Source: Davidsoniella eucalypti
Taxonomy: Eukaryota > Ascomycota > Sordariomycetes > Microascales > Ceratocystidaceae
Direction of reading: 5' to 3'
Assembly (NCBI GenBank): GCA_004009845.1
Contig: RMBW01000022.1
Location: 124,001-188,000, forward strand
DNA: 64,000 nucleotides
The notes under the pieces are model-generated. The model was not told the origin of the DNA and searched no databases. It worked only from the letters and a program-made list of their open reading frames with translations. Position 1 is the stretch's first letter. Each line of letters begins with the position of its first letter. Shown piece by piece: positions 22,459 through 33,987 of this stretch. The position numbers and the translations under genes are program-made.

Positions 22459-23582
22459 TTAAGCAGCCCAGGCCTCAGACAGGTTGTTGTCGAAGTTGGC
22501 ATCCTTGAAGGGGACGTTGGCCGAGCCAAAGTCCCAGTTCTCCAGGGTGTAGCGGGCAGCATATCCCATAGACTCCCAGGCAATGAGAGGCTGGGTAGTG
22601 CCCTGCTCGGTAGTCATGACGAGCTGGTGGTCAAGAGGCCAGTAGCTGATGTACTCGACAAAAGCGTGATCACCGCTGAAATTATCGCTGAAGTCGCTGG
22701 TCTTGGTAGCAAAGCCACCGTGGGCCGACACCGAGTAGCCGATGATAGTGGCTGAGGTAGTGGGCGCGTTGATCCAGACGACGGAGCATTCCCAGTCATG
22801 ACGGTGGCCGATACCGGTAGAGGGCTCATCCTTGGGCATATACCTAAAGAGATAGTTAGGATCCGCTGCTCTGCTAGTGTTTTTTTATAAATGGAAGACA
22901 ACTTACCAGGCGTACATAATGCCGTAGTAGTCACCATAGTAGCCACCACGGGCGTAGATCTGGCCGGTGCTAGATGTGCAAGAACCGCTGGGCGAGCCAG
23001 TAGGCGAGAGACCGCCGCTATGCAGAGAGAATGTGTTAGCAACCTGTCTGTAAATATAAAGCTGAGTCGCAGCCAGTTATGGGTGTGTGCTTTCTGGCAG
23101 TTTTCTGTTATCAGATATGGTTTATGAGTTGGCAGCCCAAAAGGTTGCACCGACACTCAAAAACCGCTTGGGCCATAGAAAGGGAGGGGTGTTGTCATTT
23201 TTTTCCTGCTCATCATTTCCTTTGCATGTAGTTCGTTTCAAGCTATCAAACCAAGACGGACAAAGAAAGCACAAAAAAAGGGCTAAAACAAGATAGAGAT
23301 CACTGGATCGACTTACCCAACTTCACCGGCAGAGTCAACAGCCGGAAACGGAACACAGCCGTTATAGCGGTACAGGTAGGGCTTGTACTTGAGGTACAGC
23401 TCACCCAGAGTTGAGTCTGGCACAGTCTCGGCAAAGCCAACGACGGCATCGTGGTTGATCTCGGTGATGTTGGAGGTATCAGCACGACGATCCAGAGTCA
23501 GCTCAGGCACGGCAGCCGGAGCGGGAGCAGCCATAACGGCGCCTGCTGAGAGCAGGGCAGCAATAGAAAGAGAGGCACGCAT
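22459..23582 (-). CDS. NPP1/NLP family secreted protein (necrosis- and ethylene-inducing-like)
   Basis: Minus strand, three exons: 23582-23317, 23017-22907 and 22843-22459; introns 23316-23018 (299 bp) and 22906-22844 (63 bp), both GT-AG and phase 2; 253 residues. A signal peptide is visible in the first 20 residues, ending at an alanine-rich cleavage region. The diagnostic NLP heptapeptide GHRHDWE is present and unaltered at about 138-144, and two cysteines at about 76 and 102 match the conserved pair of type 1 NLPs. Family knowledge: NLPs are secreted by plant-associated fungi, oomycetes and bacteria, and many bind plant sphingolipids and damage dicot plasma membranes; others are not cytolytic. 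No break is seen, so the gene looks intact, but activity cannot be judged from sequence. It ends facing the secreted phosphatase gene. Confidence 0.9.
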
Positions 23583-24779
23583 TTTGGTAGAGAGACAAGA
23601 TGTAGTATTAGATAATTAAAGGTAAAAGTAAAGTAAAGTAGGTAAGGAACTAAAATGGATATTCAGGAATTATAAGAGCGGCGACGGCTGCAGAGCAGAA
23701 ACCCAGAATGAGGTCGTGATAAGAAGAGGGCACAACGATGTCTTTATAGGGATCCCGAATATAAGGAAGCCAAGGCCAGTCTTCTTTTCATCTTTCTCTA
23801 GTTCACAAAGACGAGGAGAGCCCACGAGCCCAGGAGGGTGTGAATAGACTCTACACTAAGAATAAAGTCTGTCTAACTAGTCTGGTCTTGACTACTGGGT
23901 ATATGTAAGTCAACGAGCACAGGAAAACGTCAAAGCAAGCCACGCCCCTCCCCCTAGCAACTGTGATAGGTTTCTTCCTTTCTTTTACATATACAGATAC
24001 AGATACAGCTATACTACAGCAAACACCCTATATTAGAGCAAGGTGTATGTAACAGTTTCTCCAAGCTGGGTGGATATATAGAGAACTAGACTGTAAAGCT
24101 ATTTCTTAGTTGGGCCTAAGCAAGAAAGGAAAAACTCCTTTTATGAAGACGACGATCATTTCCAATATTAGGAAGACCTAGAACGAGTCCAAGGCTAAGA
24201 AGAAAAAGAAAGGAAAACAAGATATTAAAAAGCCGAGCTAGGTTCTTCTAGTATTCTCAGGTGCTAAAGATCACTTTATTAGCACACTAATCGAATAGTT
24301 GGCCCCTGAAAGATAGAGAGTGAAGCCATGATATTAAAACAATACGCAAAAACCGCCGAACGTTTGGTTTCGTTTCTATATGCACGATATGATAGCACAT
24401 TTGTTTGACAACCCTCTTTTTTTCTTTTCTCTTCTCTTTTCTTGCTGATATAAAACAAGTCCTCTCTAAAGACACGGACTAGATGTAACCTAGTTCAGGG
24501 CATCCTGTAATCTACAGATGAGCGCTATAGCCACTACTAAAACAGCACGTTTTAGGGGTGCACGTACCTGTAACATTGAGGGTAAAAACAGAAAGGGTCA
24601 CACAATTTATACGGATTGTTTACACTTTGAATACGTGACAGTTCCTAATTGGGATACAACATTCACCGCCTTTTGTTTTTGCCGGCGTTTATTACTAGAA
24701 TCTTCAAAGTTTGCAATAAATTCTAGTCAACTTCAAACTACCAACAACACAATCAAATCGAAGTTTTTTTCAGTAAGTT
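23583..24779. other. Upstream region of NLP gene and boundary of transposon relic
   Basis: AT-rich. About 24,100-24,300 is purine-rich with many stop codons and may be decayed repeat. No gene supported. Confidence 0.4.
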
Positions 24780-25388
24780 CCTACGCCTTCTCATCGAGAG
24801 TTGAAACGCCATTTAGTTCTTGGTACCGGTGGTCTATATAAGACATTTCAGGCCATCGAGAAGGTTTTGAAGGACATCTGTTTTATGATTGAAGTGGCAA
24901 TGCAGAAAGATATATTACGACACAGTTTGAATTCGTCCTCGTGGACAGGAAAACTGAATAGCCAGGTGACTTGGGGATGTATTGATCATATTATTCGGCA
25001 AAAACAACTCATTGTTCCTTCAGAACTGATGGGACGACCAACAAGTGTATTACATGCAAAGGCCTTACAGTTTGGCATACCTTGTGCTCATGAGATTCTA
25101 AGTAAGGGAGTAATCACAAAAGAGGACATTGATTCCTACCACTGGTTAGAACGAAATACCACTTTAGAAGATCCCCTTCCTGATACTCAAGATCCAAGAT
25201 ATATCACAAACAGTAGGGCTAGGCCGAGAAATCAAGGTCATTTTAGTAACCGTGGTGTTTCCGCCCCTCCTCTACCAAGTTCCTCCATAGGTCCTCATCA
25301 CACTGCCCCATCGATTCGGCGTGAGTTGAGCACTTGGGAGCGTAGTGGTACACTTCAAACTCTATATCAAGAGGATCAATTGCAATGA
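24780..25388 (+). mobile_element. C-terminal relic of a MULE-type transposase
   Basis: An open frame runs from just after a TAA at about 24774 to TGA at 25386-25388 (about 200 codons). It starts TPSHRELKRHLVLGTGGLYKT, matching the conserved block after the DDE core of MULE/FAR1-like fungal transposases (ExxHxxLKxYL). It then shows a helical stretch (IEKVLKDICFMIE) and the SWIM-like GIPCAHEILSKG, DIDSYHW block near 25070-25150, followed by the usual proline/serine-rich tail. The DDE catalytic part is not found upstream in any frame, so it is a 5'-deleted relic. Terminal inverted repeats were not found. Confidence 0.55.
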
Positions 25389-27854
25389 TTAGCATCTTAC
25401 TTCTACTTCTCGTTATTCTTCTTACCTATAAACTCACCCGTCCCAAGCGAGAAGAGGAGTACCAAATGCGGGCCGAACAAAGGAAGAGAAAAAGAACTCG
25501 AGATGTACAAGATAATCAAAATCCAGCCATGTGCCTGCATATGACCGTTCTTATTGTTCGGAATATCCCATAGTGATATCAAGCTAAAGAAAACTAGTCA
25601 GCCTTTCATGCAGGCCATACAGCACTTTACTATGCTCGTTCTTGGTTTCTTTGTATTCCTTTTTTTTCTTATCCTTGCCTACGTAGCACTATAGGAGTAA
25701 ATCATAACAAACTTTCTATCATATTCCTCTTCTCCAAAAAAGAAAGCCCACCCAAGACAAAAAATATCACATAATAAAGACAGGATGATATCAACTATTG
25801 TCGCATTTGACCGGACGAACATTCCTCTTCTAGGCTGCGGTCTGTGCGTCAGGTGTTCTCGAGCCATTATAATATGGAATACTACTAACCAGACTATCAA
25901 AAAGAACCCTAAAAGCATAAACCAGCTTTTGTGCTCATTAACTTGGCCGGGTTAGGTTAGTTAACCGGAGTTATCAAAGAGCTGACGACTGACAAAAGTC
26001 TCGCTTGACTGATAATGGCACTTTATAAGATATCATCGATGTGCGTTGATGAAGCAAACCTCCGCTTTACCTGTATATCGCATATCACGTTGTTTCCAAC
26101 ACGTGGGAAGACAAGAACTGCTATAACTCCGGTTTTGATCTTCTCAACGATGTATCGATGTATTCGTACCTCTTCGTTAAAACTCCGTCGTCTTCTTTCC
26201 TGCCAGTAGCTTCAGCGAGCGTTTGTTTTTTGTTCTTGCCGTCGGTGAAGTTGGGCTTTCTGATGCACCGTTTGTTGGTATTTTCAATATGTGTATATGA
26301 TAACTAGGCTGTATATGTTAAAGAACGACATGTACGAGTAACGTGCTTGATTGTTGATCATCAATGTGGACCTAGGTTTTCTTTCTTGATCATATGCTAC
26401 AGATAAGACTGCCTTGCCTGCCGAAATGGATTCAACGCTTGCTTTTCTCTTGTCTTGTCTATTTGCTTGTTTGTTTGCTAGGTATGTAGCTTCCTTTCTT
26501 TTTTTTTTCTTCTCTTCTTTAGAAAAGGCTTTATTGAGAGCCAACTGCTTAAATCTCGTAATTTCACATAAAGACAAAAGACGTGTTCACTGTCACTTCA
26601 CAAGTTCGACAACTGTATCTAGTTAGTAACTTTACTACTAACACTTTAACAACCCCGAAGACAGATGCCAGATGCCGATCCACGGCAGAAAATGAGGTCT
26701 TGGCAGCCGCTTTTTTCTCTCTTTTTGTTTTTTACTTTGCCCAGACCACACAGTCCGTTCTCTAAAAATAGCGGCCAACACATCTTTTGTAGTCATCGGA
26801 CTTGTGCTTTTTTTCAGCTGTGATCAAGCCTTTAGAGAGCATTGCTGGAGGTGCGAATGAACAAATCCAAACTGGTGCTCTGGTTGGTGTGGTTCATAGT
26901 GGTGTCGAACTGTCAGGTCGTTAAAGTTTGGCGGGCATATATATATACTATCATTTTGTCAATGGAGGGCTTGGCTTTACGTGTTGATTTTGATTATGTT
27001 GGCTATCCTTCATTCATTTTTTTGTTTGATGATGATGATGATGATTTTATTTATAGTCTAGAGATTTATCTAAGAGCTCCTTTTCGACTCCGGGCGAGGC
27101 CGTGTTTTCTGTCACCAATTTTCTATGTTCCCAGTATCCGGGACTGCTCAGACTAGTCTGGCATCCATCCCTTTTACAGTAACAACACTTTTTTTGGTTT
27201 GTATAGGTACATATAATAATAGATTAAGCCTGCGTCACTAATGCATTTAGTAGCATTTAGTGTAATTCTAATTCATCAGACTGATAGACACTAAATAGTG
27301 TGCTGTACAAGACGATGGTGTGGAAAGATCTTCATGGCAGCAGAGTTTTGGTTATGTCTTAGGGTTATACACGATGACCCCACTGCTACTTGACCAACAA
27401 TATTCAGGTTGGGGAAGTAGTAATTATCTTTATAGATTTATATAGTTATTGTCTTTGAACCTTTCTTTTTATATCCATTCTCTCTCTGATGAGAGTGAAG
27501 ATGTCACATTTTGCATTTCTTAATCGCCATCCCATGATTCGTTATCATTGGCTTTAGATCAACGCATATATATTAATGGAGGGAATATTTCGGCACTAAG
27601 TATGACCTTCTCGACTAGACACTATAAGAGAAAACTCGCTACGTATATCCCTGTTTAGGTTGAATAAATGTCATCGAATAACACTCGCCGACTAAGCAAC
27701 TTGCACACACATGATCTCAATGCTGCCTAATTTCGGCCTTAATCATTTATTTACCACCATCTGCTTCAAGCATCTCGTCTTGCTACAGTAAAAACCACCA
27801 ACACTTGAATCAACTTTGACCTTCTTCTATGCTTTGACTTAAAAGCTGCTATAA
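25389..27854. other. Gene-poor AT-rich region
   Basis: Short open frames only. Contains a (GAT)6 microsatellite at 27028-27045. No conserved gene seen. Confidence 0.45.
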
Positions 27855-29462
27855 ATGACGGATTTTTCTGGTTTATCTCGAGAGCAGAAATCAGAGTTGT
27901 TACAGGTTAGTGGTTCTACAAGAGAGGCATTTTCCAACAAAATGAATTCCATAACTAAGTAATTTTAATTTATAGAAAACCATACTTGAAGTAGAACAAC
28001 TCCGACTCGACACGGAAGCCTCACATCAGAGGTTAAAACAACTCCGACACGACAATGAACAACGCCGACTCGACAATGAACAATGCCGCCAAGAAGCCGA
28101 AGCCTCATATCAGAGAGCCGAACAATGCCGCCAAAGAGCTGAACGTTCCGAACGCCTCATTAGGAAGACGACTTTTATAACTTTCCTTTACAACTGCTAT
28201 GCTCTCAATTACAAAACCTTCAAGATAGAGCGGTTGAAGAACCGATACACCACTGGTGGAGCTCCCACAGTTGCCAAAAGATTATATCCACATCTTTTTA
28301 GACCTTGGTCTGACCTCCCAAGAGTCCACGAGGAGAAGTTCAATGAGTGTCATTCCATCTTTGGACAGCAACTTTTATTCAAAAACTTTGAAAGAACTGC
28401 TAGTGTTCAGTCAGCCGTTTCTATGGATTTGCAATCGTGTGAGAAGAATCTCGTGTTTTTTTCAAGATATGTTATTGAGAATGATGTTCGGGATGCTACA
28501 CATAACTACCTGCAACATAAAAGTTACGATGAGACCACAGAAGCCTACGACAATGTTGAAATGGTCACATTCAACCCTAATACCCGATATGCCACATAAA
28601 TTCGACGTGAGGAGAGAGTGTTTGACAAAAAGGCCATCCGGGCTTTGATGGAACAGTTTCAGATCCAAGCTTCACTGGATTCTCAGCTTGAGAATATGCT
28701 AGAACCTCATGCCAAGGCTTTGCTACAGGAAGCTTCAAATGAGTCTACCCAGTATTCACACGAGCTAGAAAGTATGAGTGTTGCTAGTTCTAGTCACGCC
28801 GAGCATGCAACTATGCCTTCTGATCAACAGCGATCTGGTAGAAAAAGACGTCTTTCAAAGTCCGAGAGCCCTCCTGATTCTTATACAATGGAAAAATTAC
28901 TCTTTATTGTGGAGTACAAGGCAGCTCATAAGCTCCCTGCTGCTCAGCTCCAAGAAGCTCTAGAACAGCTCTGAACAAACATGGTGCTGTTGGGTCCTTG
29001 GTCAAACTCACATTATACCCATTTGGCTATACATTTGTTGGAAAAGGTATTGAGAGTGAAGATCTGTGGCTGCTTCTAAAAGAGCTTCTTGCTTATTCAA
29101 AACTCAAGAGACTCCAATGAACTGCTATTCCTGTTTGTCTTGGAAGTGTCGTGCTGAAGATGGGAATTCCTCTGAGGCTCCATGATTATAAGCATGTTCT
29201 TTTACTTTCTTATGCTGGCGAGTCTATCACAGCGCTGTCGGAAGAAGACTACAACTACTTTAGAGAGACGGCTTCTCAAATGGCGGAATATGGTGTTGAG
29301 CATGGGGATCTTGAAGAGAGAAATATTCTACAAGATCGCAAGTCAGGGAAGCTGATGATCATTGATTTTGATATGGCAAATATTCTAGACCGGTCACAAT
29401 CAAGAAAGAGACCTTTTGGTAGTATTGATACCGAGCCAGAACAGAGGTCTAAGAAGTTGTAA
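27855..29462 (+). pseudogene. Broken protein-kinase-like gene of a fungal expanded family
   Basis: Exon 1 is 27855-27905 (MTDFSGLSREQ...), then an intron at 27906-27975 (phase 0, branch AACTAAG), then a long exon. The N-terminal part is coiled coil with LR/DNEQ/CRQ repeats. The frame then runs to an in-frame TAA at 28597-28599, resumes in the same frame (EERVFDKKAIRALM, KLLFIVEYKAAHKLP), and loses one base near 28970. It continues in frame 3 (KLTLYPFGYTFVGKG) through TGA 29118-29120 to the kinase-like C-lobe. There LLLSYAGESI, HGDLEERN (about 29301; HxDxxxxN catalytic loop) and IIDFD (DFG position) are clear. It matches fungal kinase-like proteins that share VEYKAPHKL, LLSWAGRPL and HxDxxxRN. 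Three lesions make it a recent pseudogene. Confidence 0.75.
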
Positions 29463-32278
29463 GTAGACCAAGCTCATGTTTCAATGTAATTGAGTGCATA
29501 ATATATAATTTGTTTTCCAAAATACATACACTACTAGAATCTTTCATGAACCTACCTTTTTTCTTAGGAATCAGCTTGTAATGTCATTAAGCTTAATATC
29601 CAACAATCATTTGATAACCGGGGTTGAATGCCTCTAAAAGTAGTTTATTATATTTGGCCAATGCTTCAGAATTTGAGTTGAGTATCATGATTGGATAATC
29701 ATAGTAAACAGCCCTTGAAATTGCTCAGAATGTTGTCTTAATGAATCATTCAAAGGAAGTCATCTTTCAACAGTGTTTTAGATATAGTTGTGGGACTTGC
29801 TTTATAATCAATATCTACTTGTGTTTCTTTGCCTGTGGATTTCTAAATCTTGTAAACAACACGGCAAGGCCTCGATAAACAGTTACCATTGGTTTTACAC
29901 GTGTTTCTATTGTCTTGAGGATAGGAGAACATCGTTTTCAAGGGAGGGCCTAGAATGGCTATACAATGATTTTGGAGTCGAAACCTAGCAAAAACATTTG
30001 TCTTTGAAGTGTATTTAATTATGCACAGATAACTCCAAGTTAGCTCCTTGATGCGCTGCGAGGCCGGGCATTTTGCTCCAAGTACTAGTCTCAAGTGAGA
30101 TAGATATATATCATTGGGGAACAAGAAAGAAGGATATGTAGTAAGGGGTGTGTCTCTCGATCAAATAGAGTGGCATTTGCGCTTCGTAATCATACAGCCG
30201 GTGAAGATGATGAAGAGAAAGCCATGGCACGTACCTCTTACAAGAGCTCCTGTGGCCTAAGTATACCCCAGTATCTCTATAGCCCAGCAGCCATGTAACC
30301 GAAAGTCCACTAGAGTATATAGCAGTCCAGTGCTATACCTCCGTTTTGACGGTCCCATTGCTATCAAACATCAGCGAATAAACCAGCATCGAGCCGCCCA
30401 ATACACTCTCGGCGCCGTACTATTGACTATTGGGCGTCACAGTAGTAATTATTGCCCCAACCGCAAAGCTCTATCACAACTTTGGAGGGCAATTGGCTCA
30501 CAACAAACAAATCTTGTAGGTGGAAATGTTTGTTCTAGTATTCCTTTTCTTGTTACTGTATCTTTCCATGATTTCGACCGTTCGTATCCTTCTTTAACTC
30601 CCACCTTGACTTGGCGGGCTGTCAGCTAGACAGATGGTCATCTTTGACAGTAGCTTGGCATTTGTTTTATTATTAGAGTAGGATTATAATTACCACCACA
30701 TTACATGTAGAGTGGTCAAATACTTCGTACTTTGGGTATGACTAATACAGCCGGATGTTCAAAGCGTTTCTCGCTAACCCTAGTTTTTGTCAATTCACGG
30801 CATTTCAATATCGCTTCAGTCAATTTGTGTCCGACTTATCCGCATCGGAGGTAGCGTGAAATGATCGAGAGAGCAAGGACGATAATAGCTAGTTGCATAG
30901 TGATACGACGTATTTCATGTCATTTGTCTTGAGATTGCACTAGCCAAGTAGCAAGTCATCACTTGGGCTCACCGGCTCAATGTTGCCGAACATGATTGAC
31001 CTTTATCGTTATTGTTTATGTATAAGGAGCAAACACAAAGACCGTGTGGATTAAGCGACTTCGATACAGTTGTTGTTTTCCAAGATATAAATACATACTG
31101 ATTTGCTGTAAATCGACAACGAGGCGATCCGCGCGCTATATGTCTTTCGTCTTACTCTCTATCTATACAGTCTATAGTCTGAAGAACTCATAGTTGTAGA
31201 TAAGGAAACATTGTTTTGTTTTGTACAAGCTTAGGAGGCGTGGACGAGCCAATAGATGACTCGATCACGGGCCCTGAGTGGCCGATAACGAATGTGCCTC
31301 AATGCACTCGTTGCCAAATTGATGTCAGTTGGCTGGGTCTTCAATGTCGATAATCAACAGCAAAGAACTTTCAGTGCTGGATAAAAACAAACAGGCTGTC
31401 TTATGCGTAGTTTTGTATATGTAGTAGAACAACGTTACTTGGAAGTTTTTGTTTCTGTTTTTGTACATACATATGTGCATGTTGAATGTTGTTGTTATAT
31501 CGTTGTGCACAATTATTCGAGATAGAATGTACTATGATATAGAGCTTAACAAAGCACGACTCATTAAATCGTTCTTGGCTCTGAAGGATTGCAAGCAGGG
31601 GAGAGCTTCTTTAGATAGTACGATCCTGATTATGTGCAACAAGGAACCCTTAAGAGAGCTGAGGAGATTATTGGCATAAGACCGACATAAAGCCACCCTA
31701 TACAAATTAAAAGAAGGTGAGATACGGCGCGGAACCAACAAGGCGTCACATATGAGGCAAAAAGGCCTCCGAGGTAGAATGGAAGGTCTCAAGTACAAAA
31801 GTAGAGTGATGTCATCATGTTACAGCACTGTGCCTGGTTTCTGTCCATGTCCGTTATCAGGCTACGGAAGCGGCCTCACTAACACGCCCTGCATGTATTG
31901 GACAACAATATCTGTTAGTGCGCGTAGGGCAAAGTCTGGTGTACAGTGTAAGTGAACACGGCTTTTACTTTGTTTCTGGGGCCGATAAGTCCGTGAGGTT
32001 TGAAGCTCATCAATACTTGTGTAGCTGGTACATGGATCTGAACCAACCAGAGACAAGAAAACGTAAACGGATAAGCTTTAGAGACTGCAGAGCAATCCCG
32101 ATATCCTCCGTTGCAGCATTCTTGCCGTCAATGGCTGGTAATATAAGCTTACTGTTGCATGTAGTTACAGACATTTTTTTTCCTCCCCATATGACAAAGT
32201 TTCTTCTAGGACCGATCTTGATTTCTCCTGCAACTCCACGGCAGTCGTTTGCATATCAGATCTCAGTTTCTCTACAAC
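29463..32278. other. 2.8 kb gene-free region
   Basis: AT-rich with short open frames. Around 29,560-29,790 the minus strand keeps short open stretches that might be decayed repeat; no family recognised. No gene supported. Confidence 0.45.
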
Positions 32279-33594
32279 ATGTCGGGTCTCTTTCCATCTT
32301 CTGGCGACGGCCCATGGAAGGCGTTTGCGTCTATGACATCACCGGCCGCCATCATCACGAACCAAAACCAACAGAGCAATGTCTCGATGCAGAAGCCAAC
32401 CAAGCTTCAGGCGCGGCCTGAGCTATACAGTTCGTTCTCTGTGGTTGACGACTCCAAGAAGGCAGCTCACAAGCTCAGTGCCGAAGCAGCAGCCGAGTTC
32501 GGAAAGGCCAGCGTTAAGGCGCAGAACGCAACCGGGCATATCCAATTGTACACTGGCAAATACTATGCGGCGTGCACGTTTGGAGGCATTCTAGCCTGTG
32601 TAAGTGATATATTCGACGTGTTTTGCTTATTACTATTTCCAAGTTTGGCAGCTCATCTAACAAATCGTCCTTTGCTTGTAGGGCCTGACTCATACGGCCG
32701 TGACGCCTCTCGATGTCGTCAAGACACGGCGCCAAGTCGATGCGACCATATACAAGAGCAATGTCCAGGGCTGGAAGACCATCTATGCCCAGCAGGGCAT
32801 GCGCGGCATCTACCAGGGCTGGAGCCCGACCTTATTCGGATATGCGTCCCAGGGCGCGTTCAAATACGGCTGGTACGAGTACTTCAAGAAGACGTACGCC
32901 GATTTGGCCGGTGAGCCTGCCGCGCACCAATACAAGACGGGGCTATATCTGGCGGCATCAGCGTCGGCTGAGTTCTTGGCCGACATCATGTTGTGTCCGT
33001 TTGAGGCCATCAAGGTACGCATGCAAGCCGACGCCAAGTCGCCGTACCGCGGCTCTGCCGATGGTCTTCGGCAGATAATCAGCAGCGAGGGCGTGGCCGG
33101 CCTATACAAGGGCATTGTGCCACTCTGGGGACGACAGATCCCGTACACGATGATGAAGTTTGCTTCGTTCGAAACCATCGTGGCTGCCATGTATCGTCGA
33201 CTACCGGGCTCCAAGAATGACTACAGCAAGGCGACCCAGACCGGTGTGTCGTTCGTCGGTGGTTATCTGGCCGGAATTCTATGCGCTGTTGTATCGCATC
33301 CCTCTGACGTCATGGTCAGTAAGCTCAACTCTGCACGCAAGCCTGGAGAAGGCGCCGGAGCCGCCGTTGGAAGAATCTACCGCGAGATCGGCTTCGGGGG
33401 TCTGTGGAACGGACTTCCGGTGCGTATCGTCATGATCGGTACTCTGACCGGCTTACAATGGATGATCTACGTGAGTATTTCTGTTATTTCGCTATCATAT
33501 TATGGCTATTTGCTAACTAATTATATAGGACTACTTCAAGATCTTCATGGGCCTTCCAACAACGGGTAGTGCTGAAGAAGGCGCGAAGAAATAG
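32279..33594 (+). CDS. PIC2: Mitochondrial phosphate/copper carrier, Pic2 type
   Basis: Three exons: 32279-32599, 32682-33470 and 33529-33594, giving 391 residues. Introns 32600-32681 (branch TCTAAC) and 33471-33528 (branch GCTAAC) are both phase 0. Three mitochondrial-carrier repeats carry the signatures TPLDVVKTRRQ, CPFEAIKVRMQ and HPSDVMVSKLN; the third has Val where Lys/Arg is usual, as in phosphate carriers. Long stretches (ADIMLCPFEAIKV, YKGIVPLWGRQIPYTM, VSFVGGYLAGILC, WNGLPVRIVMIGTLT) agree with yeast Pic2 rather than Mir1. Pic2 imports phosphate, and copper in yeast, across the inner mitochondrial membrane. An N-terminal extension of about 85 residues precedes the first repeat (IQLYTGKYYAACTFGG). 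The start at 32279 was preferred to the in-frame ATG at 32249 because it begins the family-like region; this is uncertain. Confidence 0.92.
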
Positions 33595-33987
33595 AGACGG
33601 CCTGGGCTATTAGACATATTGGGTTATGATTAGGGTTAGAGTTCTGGTTTCCATGTAAGCCATACTCATACCAGTCTTAGTTGGACTGACTCTGTTTGCT
33701 TATCAGGCAGTACAACGTAGTAATAATCGTGTCCATTTATTTTTTATCATGCACAGTGTATACATTGTAGACTTCGATTGTAGATATAGTATAGCTTTGT
33801 TTTCTCTCATTGCTCCATGCCCTGCCGTTTTTATATGCAAGAGGCCGGCCATTGCGAGCTAAGCAGGGCGTTCTTTTGCACACTTGATGATTCAATCTTG
33901 GATGCATCCTTGATACACATACATATATAGCTAGATAAGCTGCTTAAGCTTCTCAAGCGCCAATATCTTCAAGTGGCATAAAAAGTC
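33595..33987. other. Gap between PIC2 and MATE-like gene
   Basis: Trailer of PIC2 and promoter of the next gene. Nothing specific seen. Confidence 0.45.

Noticed and set aside
31918..32421. 167-codon + frame overlapping the PIC2 start
   Set aside because: No recognisable domain, and it overlaps PIC2 exon 1 in another frame.
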